From NCBI RefSeq assembly GCF_003966155.1, contig NZ_RXNS01000019.1, positions 25,175-89,174 of the forward strand: a DNA stretch of 64,000 nt. Direction: 5' to 3'. Under the pieces are notes generated by a model. That model was given only the letters and a program-made list of their open reading frames with translations, ran no database searches and was not told where the DNA came from. This DNA comes from Halomonas nitroreducens (GTDB lineage: Bacteria > Pseudomonadota > Gammaproteobacteria > Pseudomonadales > Halomonadaceae). Positions within the stretch are counted from its first letter, which is position 1, and each line of letters begins with the position of its first letter. The translations under genes and the position numbers were made by a program. Positions 44,226-53,291 of this stretch are shown in pieces.

Positions 44226-45203
44226 ATGGAAACGATCGGTAGATTGATGCAAGGGCTGAATGGGGCTCTACAGGATCCGCAACTCGTCCAGTTGGGGGTC
44301 GCGGCACTGATGGGGCTTGCCATCTTCACGCTGTTGCTTGCCTTGATGCTGGTGGTGAAGGGGATGTTCGATCCCATGCGCCAGCGTCTGCGGAAGCTCG
44401 AGACCAACGCCGCGGGAGCCAGTGCGGGGAGCGGTTCGGCCGGGATGGACCAGTGGCTCGGGCCACTGGGGGAGCGCCTGGCGCCGGACAAGGCGGAAAC
44501 CCGCAGTCGTCTCGTCCGGGAACTGAGCTATGCCGGCAAGCGATCTGCCTCAGCGGCCAGCGTCTTCTATGGCATTCGGCTGATGCTGGCCGTCCTGCCT
44601 GCCACCCTCATGTTGCTGGCGTTCCCTCTGCTGAGGATCCCGCCGGCGCTTGGTATCTCCCTGGTGGTAGGCCTGGCCATCGCCGGTTATCTGCTGCCGC
44701 GCTTCTGGCTCGAGCGGGCCATCAAGCAGCGTACTACGCTGCTGCGGCGCGGGTTGCCCGATGCCCTGGACCTGCTTGTGGTGTGCAGCGAGGCCGGGCT
44801 GGGCCTGGTCGCCGCCATACAGCGAGTCGCCAGGGACCTGGAGGTCAGTCACCCCGAACTTGCCGATGAGCTTCACCTCTTTGGCATGCAGACGCGTGCC
44901 GGCATGGACAACAAGTCGGCGCTGAGGGACCTGGAGGAGCGTACCGGAGTGGAGGACATCCGTGGTCTGGTGACCACCCTGCTGCAGAGCATGCGTTTCG
45001 GCACCAGCATCGCCCAGACCCTTCGGCTCTACGCGGAGGAACTGCGCGACAAGCGCACCCAGGAAGCCGAAGAGAAGGCAGCCAAGGTCAGTACCAAGAT
45101 GCTCTTTCCCCTCATCTTCTGCATCTTTCCCAGCTTCTTCGTTGTGGCCTTGGGCCCACCGCTGTTGGGTGCTTTGAGAGCGTTGTCGGCGGCTGGTCAT
45201 TGA
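44226..45203 (+). CDS. tadC: Tad inner-membrane platform protein TadC
   Basis: Partner of TadB, 325 residues. It has the GspF domain with LRRGLPDALDLLVVCSEAGL, GLVAAIQRVARDLEVSHPEL, the cytoplasmic stretch RDKRTQEAEEKAAKVSTKML, and a C-terminal helix (LIFCIFPSFFVVALGPPLLG). GAGGAG lies before the ATG, 12 bases after tadB. Confidence 0.92.
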   Translation: METIGRLMQGLNGALQDPQLVQLGVAALMGLAIFTLLLALMLVVKGMFDPMRQRLRKLETNAAGASAGSGSAGMDQWLGPLGERLAPDKAETRSRLVRELSYAGKRSASAASVFYGIRLMLAVLPATLMLLAFPLLRIPPALGISLVVGLAIAGYLLPRFWLERAIKQRTTLLRRGLPDALDLLVVCSEAGLGLVAAIQRVARDLEVSHPELADELHLFGMQTRAGMDNKSALRDLEERTGVEDIRGLVTTLLQSMRFGTSIAQTLRLYAEELRDKRTQEAEEKAAKVSTKMLFPLIFCIFPSFFVVALGPPLLGALRALSAAGH

Positions 45204-45235
45204 GCAGGATACTACTTCACAAGGGAGTCAGAGCC

Positions 45236-46177
45236 ATGAACCATAAGTATCGTTTTCCCGTAGCCGGTCTCCTGCTTCTTTTCACCTTGGGCGGCTGTGC
45301 GACTCAACCGGGAACGCAGGGCAGTGGAGACCCCTATGGGGCCCTGAGTGATGGTAATTCGTCGGTGGCCTACAGCACGGCCTTCCCGGTGGCGTCTCCC
45401 GAGGAGGCCTATCGCAATGGTGATGCGGCCCTGCGAAGTGGCGATGCCGACCGGGCGCTCTTCGAGTATCTGCGTGGCCTGCAGATGGAGGGTCGCCCCC
45501 AGGCGGACCCGCTCTATCGGGTGGGCGTCATTCACCATGGTCGAGGGAACACCGACTTGGCCGAGAAGGCCTATCGCTGGGCCCTGGACGTTGATTCACG
45601 TCATGCCGGCGCTGGTACCGCCATGGGAGTCCTGATGCTGGAGCGGCGCGATTTCGAGCAGGCCGAGCTGTACCTGACGCCCATCGCGGCCCGCTCCGGC
45701 GCCCCCTGGCAGGCCGACAACGCCCTGGGGGTGATCGCCGACATCCGAGGCCAGCATGAGCAGGCAAGACGCCATTACGAGAAGGCCCTGCAGGTCAACC
45801 CCAGGATTCCGCGGGTCCTCAATAACCTGGGGTATTCCTACTATCTCGTCGGCGACCTGGACGCGGCGAGGCTTCAGCTTCGTCAGGCCGTGAACGTCAA
45901 CCCGCGTTATGAACTCGCCTGGCGTAATCTGGGGCTGGTCTACGCCAGGCAGGGCGACTACGAGACCGCCATCGAGGCCGTGGCACGCCATGGTGATCGC
46001 GCCGAGGCCTACAACGATATCGGCTACATCTCGATGCTGGAAGGGCGTTTCGACCAGGCTATGGGCTTCTTCGAGGAGGCCATGCGACTGTCGCCTGCCT
46101 ATTATGCCACCGCCGGAGAGAACGTCGAGAGCCTGAATCAGCTGATGCGGCGTAACGTTTCCCCAGCGACGAACTAG
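45236..46177 (+). CDS. tadD: TPR lipoprotein TadD
   Basis: TadD is an outer-membrane lipoprotein with tetratricopeptide repeats that helps assemble the secretin. The 313-residue protein has a lipobox (FTLGGCATQPG) and several TPR units (AYRNGDAALRSGDADRALFE, VGVIHHGRGNTDLAEKAYRW, LNNLGYSYYLVGDLDAARLQ, LAWRNLGLVYARQGDYETAI). ATG at 45236 gives a proper signal; an upstream in-frame codon does not. Confidence 0.88.
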   Translation: MNHKYRFPVAGLLLLFTLGGCATQPGTQGSGDPYGALSDGNSSVAYSTAFPVASPEEAYRNGDAALRSGDADRALFEYLRGLQMEGRPQADPLYRVGVIHHGRGNTDLAEKAYRWALDVDSRHAGAGTAMGVLMLERRDFEQAELYLTPIAARSGAPWQADNALGVIADIRGQHEQARRHYEKALQVNPRIPRVLNNLGYSYYLVGDLDAARLQLRQAVNVNPRYELAWRNLGLVYARQGDYETAIEAVARHGDRAEAYNDIGYISMLEGRFDQAMGFFEEAMRLSPAYYATAGENVESLNQLMRRNVSPATN

Positions 46178-46202
46178 TCACTGACCCGTGGGGGGGTCGA
46201 CC

Positions 46203-46694
46203 ATGACCATGCCAAGATCACTGCGCCGACAGCGGGGCTCGGAAACCGTGGAGTTTGCCATCTCGGCCACCCTGCTGTTCCTGCTGCTGTTCGGTATCAT
46301 CGAGTTCAGTGTCGCGCTCTTCGATAAGGCAACCTTGACCAATGCCAGTCGGGAAGGGGCGAGAACGGGGATTCTATTCCGTCCAGACACGCGTCCAGAC
46401 TTCGCTACATACGATCTTCAGTGCGACACCGTTGCTGCAAACTCAGAGAATGAGGCGATACGGTCGGCTGTTTGTGACTATGCCGAACAGTTTCTTATCT
46501 CTCTTGGTGGACCAGCCGACATGGCCATTCAGGTTCAGAGGTCAGATTTGAATGCCAATGGGGTTTTCGATGCTGGCGACGACCTAGTCGTGAATGTCAA
46601 TTACCCCTATCAATACCTGATACTTCCTGGCTTCATCGATGCCTTGGAAGGTGTGCTGGACCTTAGTTCCACTATCGTGATGCGAGCGGAGTGA
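46203..46694 (+). CDS. tadE: pseudopilin TadE
   Basis: TadE is a minor pilin processed by TadV. The 163-residue protein has the prepilin site and helix RRQRGSETVEFAISATLLFL with Glu at +5. In the soluble part SDLNANGVFDAGDDLVV has a D-x-N-x-N-G-xx-D spacing like a calcium-binding loop. The 3' half is AT-richer than the rest of the operon. ATG at 46203 follows a G-rich run. Confidence 0.85.
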   Translation: MTMPRSLRRQRGSETVEFAISATLLFLLLFGIIEFSVALFDKATLTNASREGARTGILFRPDTRPDFATYDLQCDTVAANSENEAIRSAVCDYAEQFLISLGGPADMAIQVQRSDLNANGVFDAGDDLVVNVNYPYQYLILPGFIDALEGVLDLSSTIVMRAE

Positions 46695-46696
46695 CT

Positions 46697-47947
46697 ATGA
46701 ATAATCGACGTTCTGCAAACGCGTGTAACCGATCAGGCTCGCATCGCCGTCAGACGGGGGTTTCCATGGTACTGGTGACCCTGGCGCTCTTTATGCTGCT
46801 GGCCTTTACTGCCCTGGCCGTGGATGGTGGCAACCTCTTCGTGGCCCGTAATGAGCTACACAATGCCGCCGATGCGGGGGCATTGGCCGGTGCCAGGTGG
46901 CTGTATACGGATGACGGCAGCGCCGTTGACCCGAATGCCAACCAGATTGCCACCGATGCGGCCGAGGCCAACGACAGCCAGAAGACCTCGGCGGAGGTTC
47001 TCAGTGCCCGGCGGGGGCACTGGAGCTTCGCAAATCGCAATTTCACGGCCAACCCCTCCCTGGAACCGGTGGACCTATTCGGGAAGACGACCGAGGAACT
47101 CGACCTCAATCCCAATTTCATCAATGCGGTGGAGGTCGTCACCGCTCGCCAGCAGACCCAGGTGGAGGCGTTCTTCGGCAAGGTGCTGGGATTCGATGGC
47201 TATGAGGTGGCGGCTCGCTCGGTGGCCTATATCGGCTTCGCCGGCACCGTCCGGCCCCAGGACCTGGATCAGCCCATCGCCCTTTGCAAGCAGGCATTGC
47301 TGGACCCCGACGGCAACTATTCCTGTGACGTGGGGCGGTTCATCCCCGAGGGCGACCAGACCGGTGGCTGGACGAACCTGCAGCATGGCGACAACGGCGC
47401 AACCGATGCCAACGAGTTGCGGGACCTGGTCTGTGGCGATGGCAATCCGGACCAGCTGAACTATGGGGAGAACATCGAGACCAACAATGGCCAGGTGCAG
47501 TCGGCCTTCGGCGCCTTCTACGACTGCTGGGTGGAAGCTACGAACCGCGAGGTGACCTGGACTTTGACCTTGCCGGTCATCGACTGCGAGTCCGGAGTGT
47601 CGCCCACCAACAAATTGGTCGGTGCGGTCACCGTGCATATCGTCTGGGTGATCAATAACAACCAGGAATCACAGATCGATACCTATGCGCCCGAGCGGAT
47701 GAGCCTGGCGCCGGATTCCGAGGATGTCGAATGGCGGGGGGACTGGGAGAATGCCAGCACCGACGGCCAGACACGCTGGGATGACTTCACCACCCACTTC
47801 GACCTGGAAAACCAGGATGGCGACTCGGCCGACTGGCGCAAGATGAGCATCTTCTTCCTGCCCAGCTGCGATGTCCATGAGCCCAAGGGGCAGACGGGAG
47901 GGGAGAACTTCGGTGTCCTGGCACGAATACCCGTGCTGGTCGATTGA
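46697..47947 (+). CDS. tadG: TadG-type pilus assembly protein
   Basis: The 416-residue protein has a short basic start, the pseudopilin-like helix RQTGVSMVLVTLALFMLLAF with TALAVDGGNLFVARNELHNA (TadG/TadE-like Flp N-terminal domain), then a large extracytoplasmic region with pairs of Cys that probably form disulphides (ALCKQALLDPDGNYSCDVG, LVCGDGNPD, YDCWVEATN, VIDCESG, LPSCDVHEPKG). ATG at 46697 follows GGAG; a GTG at 46691 overlapping the tadE stop is an alternative. Last gene of the operon. Confidence 0.85.
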   Translation: MNNRRSANACNRSGSHRRQTGVSMVLVTLALFMLLAFTALAVDGGNLFVARNELHNAADAGALAGARWLYTDDGSAVDPNANQIATDAAEANDSQKTSAEVLSARRGHWSFANRNFTANPSLEPVDLFGKTTEELDLNPNFINAVEVVTARQQTQVEAFFGKVLGFDGYEVAARSVAYIGFAGTVRPQDLDQPIALCKQALLDPDGNYSCDVGRFIPEGDQTGGWTNLQHGDNGATDANELRDLVCGDGNPDQLNYGENIETNNGQVQSAFGAFYDCWVEATNREVTWTLTLPVIDCESGVSPTNKLVGAVTVHIVWVINNNQESQIDTYAPERMSLAPDSEDVEWRGDWENASTDGQTRWDDFTTHFDLENQDGDSADWRKMSIFFLPSCDVHEPKGQTGGENFGVLARIPVLVD

Positions 47948-47967
47948 GTGGCAAAAAGAGCCCCTTT

Positions 47968-48010
47968 GGCGCTGGTCATTGCCTTGTATGACCGGCGCCC
48001 TTTTTACTTT
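47968..48010 (+). terminator. intrinsic terminator of the Tad operon
   Basis: Twelve-base stem GGCGCTGGTCAT / ATGACCGGCGCC (one G-T pair) with an eight-base loop, then CTTTTTACTTTT. It lies 21 bases after the tadG stop. Confidence 0.92.
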
Positions 48011-48058
48011 TATGGGCCCTGATATGTTTGAGCGGTGTGTTGATTGGTGGGATGCGCC

Positions 48059-48928
48059 CTACTTGACCGAGCGTTCCGGCTGCTCGGAGACCGTAGTCGG
48101 AGAAGAGGGGCAAGAGGACGGAAGGGGGGATGTCTTGTCTGTGACCGAACAGCGATAGGCGGAAGGGGATTGTCCCATCTGGCGATGGAAAGTACGGGTG
48201 AAGTAGGAGAGGTCGCGAAAGCCCACGGCAAAGCAGATATCCGTGATGGTCACGGTGGGGTTCGCAAGCAGCCTGACCGCCTCCTCGATGCGTCTCTTCA
48301 GCAGGTAGTCCTGGAAGGTATAGCCGGTATTGCGCTTGAACAGTCGGCTGAGTTGGAAGACGCTCAGTCCACAGCAAGCGGCGACATCCGCCTGAGAAAA
48401 CCTCCCGTCCAGGTGTTGTTCGATGAAATCGAGGGCCTGCTTCAGCTTCGCCTCCTGGGTGGAGGGGGCCTCATAGTGGAGACGGGCGTCCCTGGGCATC
48501 CGGTTGCTGTGTTCCAGCGGCGAGAGGGCCATCTCGGTGATCGTCGTCCCCAGCCTCAGGTCATGGAGGGTCTTGACCACGTCCATGAAACGCTGAAGGT
48601 CCAGGGGCTCGGCGAAGTAGTCCCACACCCGAGAGCGAAAAGCCCAGATGGCTAGTTCTTCCGAGTGGGCGTGGGTGATCATCAGGAGCGGAACCGACCT
48701 GGCAGCCTGCTTTGCCCTGCGAAGGTCACCGAGCCCCTGCTGGTCAGGGTAGTCGTAGTGGAAGCAGGCGACGAAGGGTGGCCTGGAGGTGAGGACCTCC
48801 ACGGCATCCTGCCCTGGGGGCAGGCACTCGACCGTATAGCCCCGATGCTTCAACTGTTCCAGATAGTCCAGGTCGGCAATGTCACTCCGGGTTCTCGAAA
48901 TCACCAGTAGGTAGTCATGTACCGTCAT
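48059..48928 (-). CDS. AraC-family regulator with receiver-like N-terminus
   Basis: The 289-residue protein has an N-terminal domain of about 120 residues with receiver-like layout (YLLVISRTRSDIADLDYLEQ, VPLLMITHAHSEELAIWAFR, VWDYFAEPLDLQRFMDVV), but no clear phospho-acceptor Asp at the right place. It ends in two AraC helix-turn-helix units (FSQADVAACCGLSVFQLSRL, ITDICFAVGFRDLSYFTRTF). It is convergent with the Tad operon and is a candidate regulator of it; the long AT-rich region upstream probably holds its promoter. Confidence 0.85.
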   Translation of the reverse strand: MTVHDYLLVISRTRSDIADLDYLEQLKHRGYTVECLPPGQDAVEVLTSRPPFVACFHYDYPDQQGLGDLRRAKQAARSVPLLMITHAHSEELAIWAFRSRVWDYFAEPLDLQRFMDVVKTLHDLRLGTTITEMALSPLEHSNRMPRDARLHYEAPSTQEAKLKQALDFIEQHLDGRFSQADVAACCGLSVFQLSRLFKRNTGYTFQDYLLKRRIEEAVRLLANPTVTITDICFAVGFRDLSYFTRTFHRQMGQSPSAYRCSVTDKTSPLPSSCPSSPTTVSEQPERSVK

Positions 48929-49311
48929 TCAGGCCCCCTTGGGCTTCCCCGCGATGATGTCGCCGCTTCTCTCAGGCGCGCTTCCTATAACAGCGTAAGT
49001 TAGATAATTTCTTTATTAGATATTCAAAAAATATTAGCTAAATGATTGTTTTATAATTGAGCTTTTCCTTGATTTGCCTTGTGTCCTGTCGGGATTTGGA
49101 TTCTTGTGTAAGCCATTGTTTATAATGGGTTTAAATAATTATTATTTCTGTATGGCGACGTTAATGTAACAACAAGTTACAGAAACAAGCGTAGCCGTCA
49201 CAGAAAGTATTGCAAGACTAATTCTGGTAGGATGCTGCGCTTCTCACCCCCTGCGGGGAGGATCTAGGCCCATGGCGGAGCCGCAGGACAGCCAAACGAC
49301 ATAGGAACCAT
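48929..49311. other. AT-rich intergenic region
   Basis: About 250 bases from 48990 to 49240 are far AT-richer than anything else in the window (for example TAATTTCTTTATTAGAT and TTTAAATAATTATTATTTC). It contains a good -10 (TATAAT at 49121-49126) on the plus strand. It separates the AraC-type gene from the flavoprotein gene. Binding of H-NS-like proteins is likely. No gene seen. Confidence 0.6.
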
Positions 49312-50493
49312 ATGAATTCGCAGTTTGACGTGGTCGTCATCGGCGCGGGCGCGGCGGGACTGATGTGCGCGCTGACCGCCGGCTATGCCGGGCGTCGGGT
49401 GCTGGTGATCGACCATGCCAACAAGGCCGGCAAGAAAATCCTGATGTCCGGCGGTGGGCGCTGCAACTTCACCAACCTGGCCACCACACCGGCCAACTTC
49501 TTCTCCGACAACCCGCACTTCTGCATCTCGGCGCTCAAGCGCTACCGCCCCGAGCATTTCGTCGAGCTGGTCGAGCGCCACGGCCTCGAGCACGTGGAGA
49601 AGGCCCCGGGGCAGCTGTTCTGTGCCGGCTCGGCGAAGGACCTGCTGGCCATCCTGCTCACCGAGTGTGACTGGGCCGGTGTCGAGATCAGCCTCAAGAC
49701 GTCGATCTCGGCGCTGGAGCCCTGCGGCGAGGGCCTGCGCCTGGCGACCTCGCGCGGGCGCATCGACGCCGGAGCGGTGGTGGTGGCCACTGGCGGCCTG
49801 TCGATCCCCACCATGGGGGCCACCGGTTTCGGCTATGACGTCGCCCGGCAGTTCGGGCTGGCGGTGACCGAGACCCGGGCTGCCCTGGTGCCCTTCACCC
49901 TGACCTCTCAGTGGAAGGTGCGGGCCGAGGCACTCGCGGGGCTCAGTCATGAGGTGGCAGTGCGCTGCCGGGGCGGCACCTATCGCGAGCCCCTGCTGTT
50001 CACCCACCGCGGTCTGTCGGGACCCGCCATGCTGCAGATTTCCAGTTACTGGCGGCCCGGTGACCGCCTGGCCATCGACCTGTTGCCGGGAGTCGATGCC
50101 TTCGACGCCCTGTTGGCGGCGCGGCGGGAATCTCCCAGGCGTCGGATCTCCACCTGGCTCGGGGAGCACCTGCCGCGCCGCCTGGCCCAGGCTCTGGTCG
50201 AGTGGCATGGCGGCGATGGCCCCCTGGCCGAGCGCTCCAACGCCGAGCTCGAGGCCTGGGCCGGTCGGCTCAACGACTGGCATCTCAAGCCGGCCGGCAC
50301 CGAGGGCTGGCGGACCGCCGAGGTGACCCTGGGCGGGGTCGACACTCGGGCATTGTCGTCGAAGACCTTCGAGGTCAAGGGCCTTCCCCAGTTGCGCTTC
50401 ATCGGCGAGGTGCTGGACGTCACCGGCGAACTGGGAGGTTACAACTTCCAGTGGGCCTGGGCCTCCGGCGTGGCCTGCGGCCTGGCACTCTAG
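49312..50493 (+). CDS. HI0933/YhiN-family flavoprotein (NAD(P)/FAD-dependent oxidoreductase)
   Basis: The 393-residue protein has an N-terminal FAD-binding fold (DVVVIGAGAAGLMCALTAG), the family motif KAGKKILMSGGGRCNFTN, a second dinucleotide region (VVVATGGLSIPTMGATGFG), and the C-terminal FAD-contact LGGYNFQWAWASGVACG. All family landmarks present. Biological role of the family is not settled. AGGAACC lies before the ATG. Confidence 0.9.
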   Translation: MNSQFDVVVIGAGAAGLMCALTAGYAGRRVLVIDHANKAGKKILMSGGGRCNFTNLATTPANFFSDNPHFCISALKRYRPEHFVELVERHGLEHVEKAPGQLFCAGSAKDLLAILLTECDWAGVEISLKTSISALEPCGEGLRLATSRGRIDAGAVVVATGGLSIPTMGATGFGYDVARQFGLAVTETRAALVPFTLTSQWKVRAEALAGLSHEVAVRCRGGTYREPLLFTHRGLSGPAMLQISSYWRPGDRLAIDLLPGVDAFDALLAARRESPRRRISTWLGEHLPRRLAQALVEWHGGDGPLAERSNAELEAWAGRLNDWHLKPAGTEGWRTAEVTLGGVDTRALSSKTFEVKGLPQLRFIGEVLDVTGELGGYNFQWAWASGVACGLAL

Positions 50494-50734
50494 CGTTATC
50501 CTGGCAGGCGCCAGCCAGCTATGCTGCTGGGGACGCTTTCCGTCTGGCGGGGGAGGCGCCCCTCACCAGACGTTGCCATGACACTCGCTCGGCTGGCCGG
50601 CGTGAACCTGCCCGCCACAGCACTGTCCCCATGGCCAGGCGAGGAGTCATTACTCCGCTAAGTGCATTGGAGGCCGGGTAACGGCTATCCGGGCCGGCCG
50701 CTGCGACGAACCGCAAGCGCAAGGAGTCTGGACC

Positions 50735-51400
50735 ATGGAGTACCTGGTCAGCGTGATTTCCAGTCCCTGGTTCCTGGTGGCCTGGGCGGGGCTGACGATT
50801 CCCAGCCTGGCTATCCTGGCAAGGGATCTCAGCAGGAACAATGCTCACCTGATGAGCCTGATGAAGCTGGTCTGGGGACTTACCGTGTTGTACTCGGGGC
50901 CCCTGGGGCTGTGGATCTATTGGCTGACGGGCCGCAAGGAGATCGCCACGGACAGCCTGTTCAGACGTGCCTTTCGCTCGGTGGCCCACTGCTATTCCGG
51001 CTGCGGCATGGGCGAGATCATCGGCCTCTTGCTGGCGGTCGGCGTGCTCGCCCTCGGCAATCTCTGGACCGCGGCCATCACCTTCGCCTTCGCCTATATC
51101 GCCGGCTTCGTGCTGACCGTGGGCCCCCTGGTCCAGGGCGGCGAATCGTTCGGCAAGGCGGTGTGGGATGCCGTGCTGTCGGAGACGCCGAGCATCACCA
51201 TGATGGAGATCGTCGCCATCGGGGTCGATCTCACCCTAGCCGGTGGCGCGGGTCTGGGGGATATCCGCTTCTGGTCATCGCTGATCGTCTCGCTGACCTG
51301 CGGGCTGGTCGCGGCCTACCCGATCAACCTTCTGCTGCTTCACTATGGGGTCAAGGAGGGCATGATGGATCCGCGACACACCCGCCATGCCCATGGCTGA
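50735..51400 (+). CDS. DUF4396 membrane protein
   Basis: The 221-residue protein has about six helices and the DUF4396 core RSVAHCYSGCGMGEIIGLLL with Cys and His in the membrane, then FAFAYIAGFVLTVGPLVQGG and a C-terminal VAAYPINLLLLHYGVKEGMM. The HC-SGC-GE motif suggests metal or copper binding. AAGGAG precedes the ATG. The 240 bases before it hold no gene. Confidence 0.82.
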   Translation: MEYLVSVISSPWFLVAWAGLTIPSLAILARDLSRNNAHLMSLMKLVWGLTVLYSGPLGLWIYWLTGRKEIATDSLFRRAFRSVAHCYSGCGMGEIIGLLLAVGVLALGNLWTAAITFAFAYIAGFVLTVGPLVQGGESFGKAVWDAVLSETPSITMMEIVAIGVDLTLAGGAGLGDIRFWSSLIVSLTCGLVAAYPINLLLLHYGVKEGMMDPRHTRHAHG

Positions 51401-51468
51401 CAGCGGACTGCCGCGTCGTCCGGGCGCTATCATGGTCGGGGACCGCGATGATCGAGGGAGGAGGCGAG

Positions 51469-52440
51469 ATGGGCAAGGCACTTCATCGTCAGCCACTGGG
51501 GACGGTCGTGGCGAGGGCCGCCGAGGAACTGCTCGACGAGGCCCGGGCGGCGCAGCCACGCACTCTGGACCCGAAAGACCCCGAGGGCCTGCACGATTTT
51601 CGCGTGGCCCTTCGACGTCTGCGTTCCTGGCTCAAGGCCTACCGGGGGTATCCGGGGATCAAGGTCCCCAAGCCGCTGCGCCGGCAGCTCCGTGACCTGG
51701 CGAAGGCGACCAACGCCGCCCGGGATGGCGAAGTGATGCTGGCCTGGCTCGATAGCCAGCGGGATGCGCTGCCCGCCGACCAGCGGGGCGCCGTCGCTTG
51801 GTGGCGGGCTCGCCTCGAGGCCGAGGTCGAGGCCGCTTATGCCTCGGCGTGCAGCACGCTGGCGGCCGACTTTCCGGCCCTCGAGACGCGCCTGCGTCGC
51901 GTCCTCTCGTCGCTGCCGGGTGGCAAGGCCAACCGGCTCAGCTTCGGCGAGGCCAGTGCCCGGGAGCTGGCGACCCTGCAGGAGCAACTGGTCGGCGAGG
52001 TGTCGGCGATCGGCTCGGCGGAGGAGCGCGAGGCGCTGCATCGTCCGCGGATCACCGGCAAGCGGATCCGCTACCTGCTGCGGCCATGGAAGGAGGCATC
52101 GCCGGCCTGCAAGGATGCCGAGAAGGCCATGAAGGCCTTCCAGGATGCCTATGGCGTGCTTCACGATGACATGGTTCGCGAGTCGGCCCTGTGCGAGGTC
52201 GTCGCCGCCCATGCCGGTGAGGAGAGTGTCGATCGGCTGTTGCGGGCCGCACGCGGGGATCCGGCCCGGGCCTCGGCGCCGCGCCACCTGCGCGGCTTTC
52301 TGGGACTGGCCCGTGGCAATCGCCAGCGGCTGCTCGCTCACTACGAGATAGCCGTGGATCGCGCCGGGACCTCGGGCATGGATGCGCTGTCGGCCCGCCT
52401 GGACGCGGCCAGGGCGGCGATGCGCGGCGAGGCGAGCTGA
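51469..52440 (+). CDS. CHAD domain protein
   Basis: CHAD (conserved histidine alpha-helical domain) proteins bind polyphosphate and are often attached to polyphosphate granules. The 323-residue all-helical protein has DFRVALRRLRSWLKAY preceded by H, and RITGKRIRYLLRPWKEAS with the basic residues that bind phosphates. ATG at 51469 follows GGGAGGAGG. It converges with the ParA gene, four bases apart. Confidence 0.88.
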   Translation: MGKALHRQPLGTVVARAAEELLDEARAAQPRTLDPKDPEGLHDFRVALRRLRSWLKAYRGYPGIKVPKPLRRQLRDLAKATNAARDGEVMLAWLDSQRDALPADQRGAVAWWRARLEAEVEAAYASACSTLAADFPALETRLRRVLSSLPGGKANRLSFGEASARELATLQEQLVGEVSAIGSAEEREALHRPRITGKRIRYLLRPWKEASPACKDAEKAMKAFQDAYGVLHDDMVRESALCEVVAAHAGEESVDRLLRAARGDPARASAPRHLRGFLGLARGNRQRLLAHYEIAVDRAGTSGMDALSARLDAARAAMRGEAS

Positions 52441-52444
52441 AGCA

Positions 52445-53179
52445 TCAGCGCAGTCGCTGGGTGAGCTCCTGCCACAGGGCGGCATAGGCCCGGGCGGCCG
52501 GGCTGCGGGGAGCGAAGTCACGCACCGGTCGGCGCTCCAGGCCCATGCGCTCGACCACGCTGGCCGAAGGGATTCCCTGGGACAGCATCAGTGGCCAGCG
52601 CTCGTGCATGGTCGCCATGATCTCGCGATGCAGGACCCGGCGACGGTCGGCCAGGGTGATGAACGGCCACAGGGTGCAGGGTATGTCGTGACCGTCGAGG
52701 AAGTCCTGCAACTGCTCCAGGGTTCGTAGCGACAGCACCGTGGGGACCACCGGCACCAGCAAGGCATCCACGCTGGAGAAGATGTTCTCCGACAGGTGCG
52801 ACAGACTGGGCGGGCAGTCGAGAATGACCAGGTCGTAGTCGCGCCGGATGGGCTTGAGGATCTGGCGCAGGTGGCTATTGCCGCGCTTGGCGAGGAGTTC
52901 GTCCATCTCGCGCGAGGCTAGCGCTGCCGGCAGCAGGTCCAGGTTGTCCACTTCGGTGCGGCGAATCACCTTGTCGAAGGAGGCCTTGCCCTTGACCAGC
53001 TTGTCCACCCCGCCGCGGATGCGCGGCTTGACGCGCAGGTAGTAGCTGGTGGCCGCCTGGGGATCCAGGTCCCAGAGCAGCACGCGATTCCCGGCCCTTG
53101 CAGCCTCGGCCGCCAGGTTGACGGCAGAGGCCGTCTTGCCGACGCCGCCCTTGATGCTGTAGAGGGCCAGCATGCGCAT
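52445..53179 (-). CDS. ParA/MinD-family ATPase
   Basis: The 244-residue protein has a deviant Walker A SIKGGVGKTASAVNLA, Walker A-prime LLWDLDPQAATS and switch LVILDCPPSLSHLSENI. No parB is adjacent, so it is an orphan ParA. It is convergent with the CHAD gene, which raises the possibility that it distributes polyphosphate granules; this is inference only. Confidence 0.88.
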   Translation of the reverse strand: MRMLALYSIKGGVGKTASAVNLAAEAARAGNRVLLWDLDPQAATSYYLRVKPRIRGGVDKLVKGKASFDKVIRRTEVDNLDLLPAALASREMDELLAKRGNSHLRQILKPIRRDYDLVILDCPPSLSHLSENIFSSVDALLVPVVPTVLSLRTLEQLQDFLDGHDIPCTLWPFITLADRRRVLHREIMATMHERWPLMLSQGIPSASVVERMGLERRPVRDFAPRSPAARAYAALWQELTQRLR

Positions 53180-53291
53180 GAAGTCCGCTCCCCGGTGATG
53201 ATCGCGATAACGACAATGTCGTCACGCCATCATAACAGGACTGAAACATCAGTAGGTTACGGAGCCGTGATAGGGGCAGACCGCGGCCGGC

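Noticed and set aside
50494..50734. Possible riboswitch before DUF4396
   Set aside because: Only a five-base stem (CTGGC/GCCAG) is visible, without the conserved core of any riboswitch class I know.
50662..51468. Long N-terminal extension of the CHAD frame
   Set aside because: It overlaps the DUF4396 gene in another frame; a strong ribosome site precedes the ATG at 51469.
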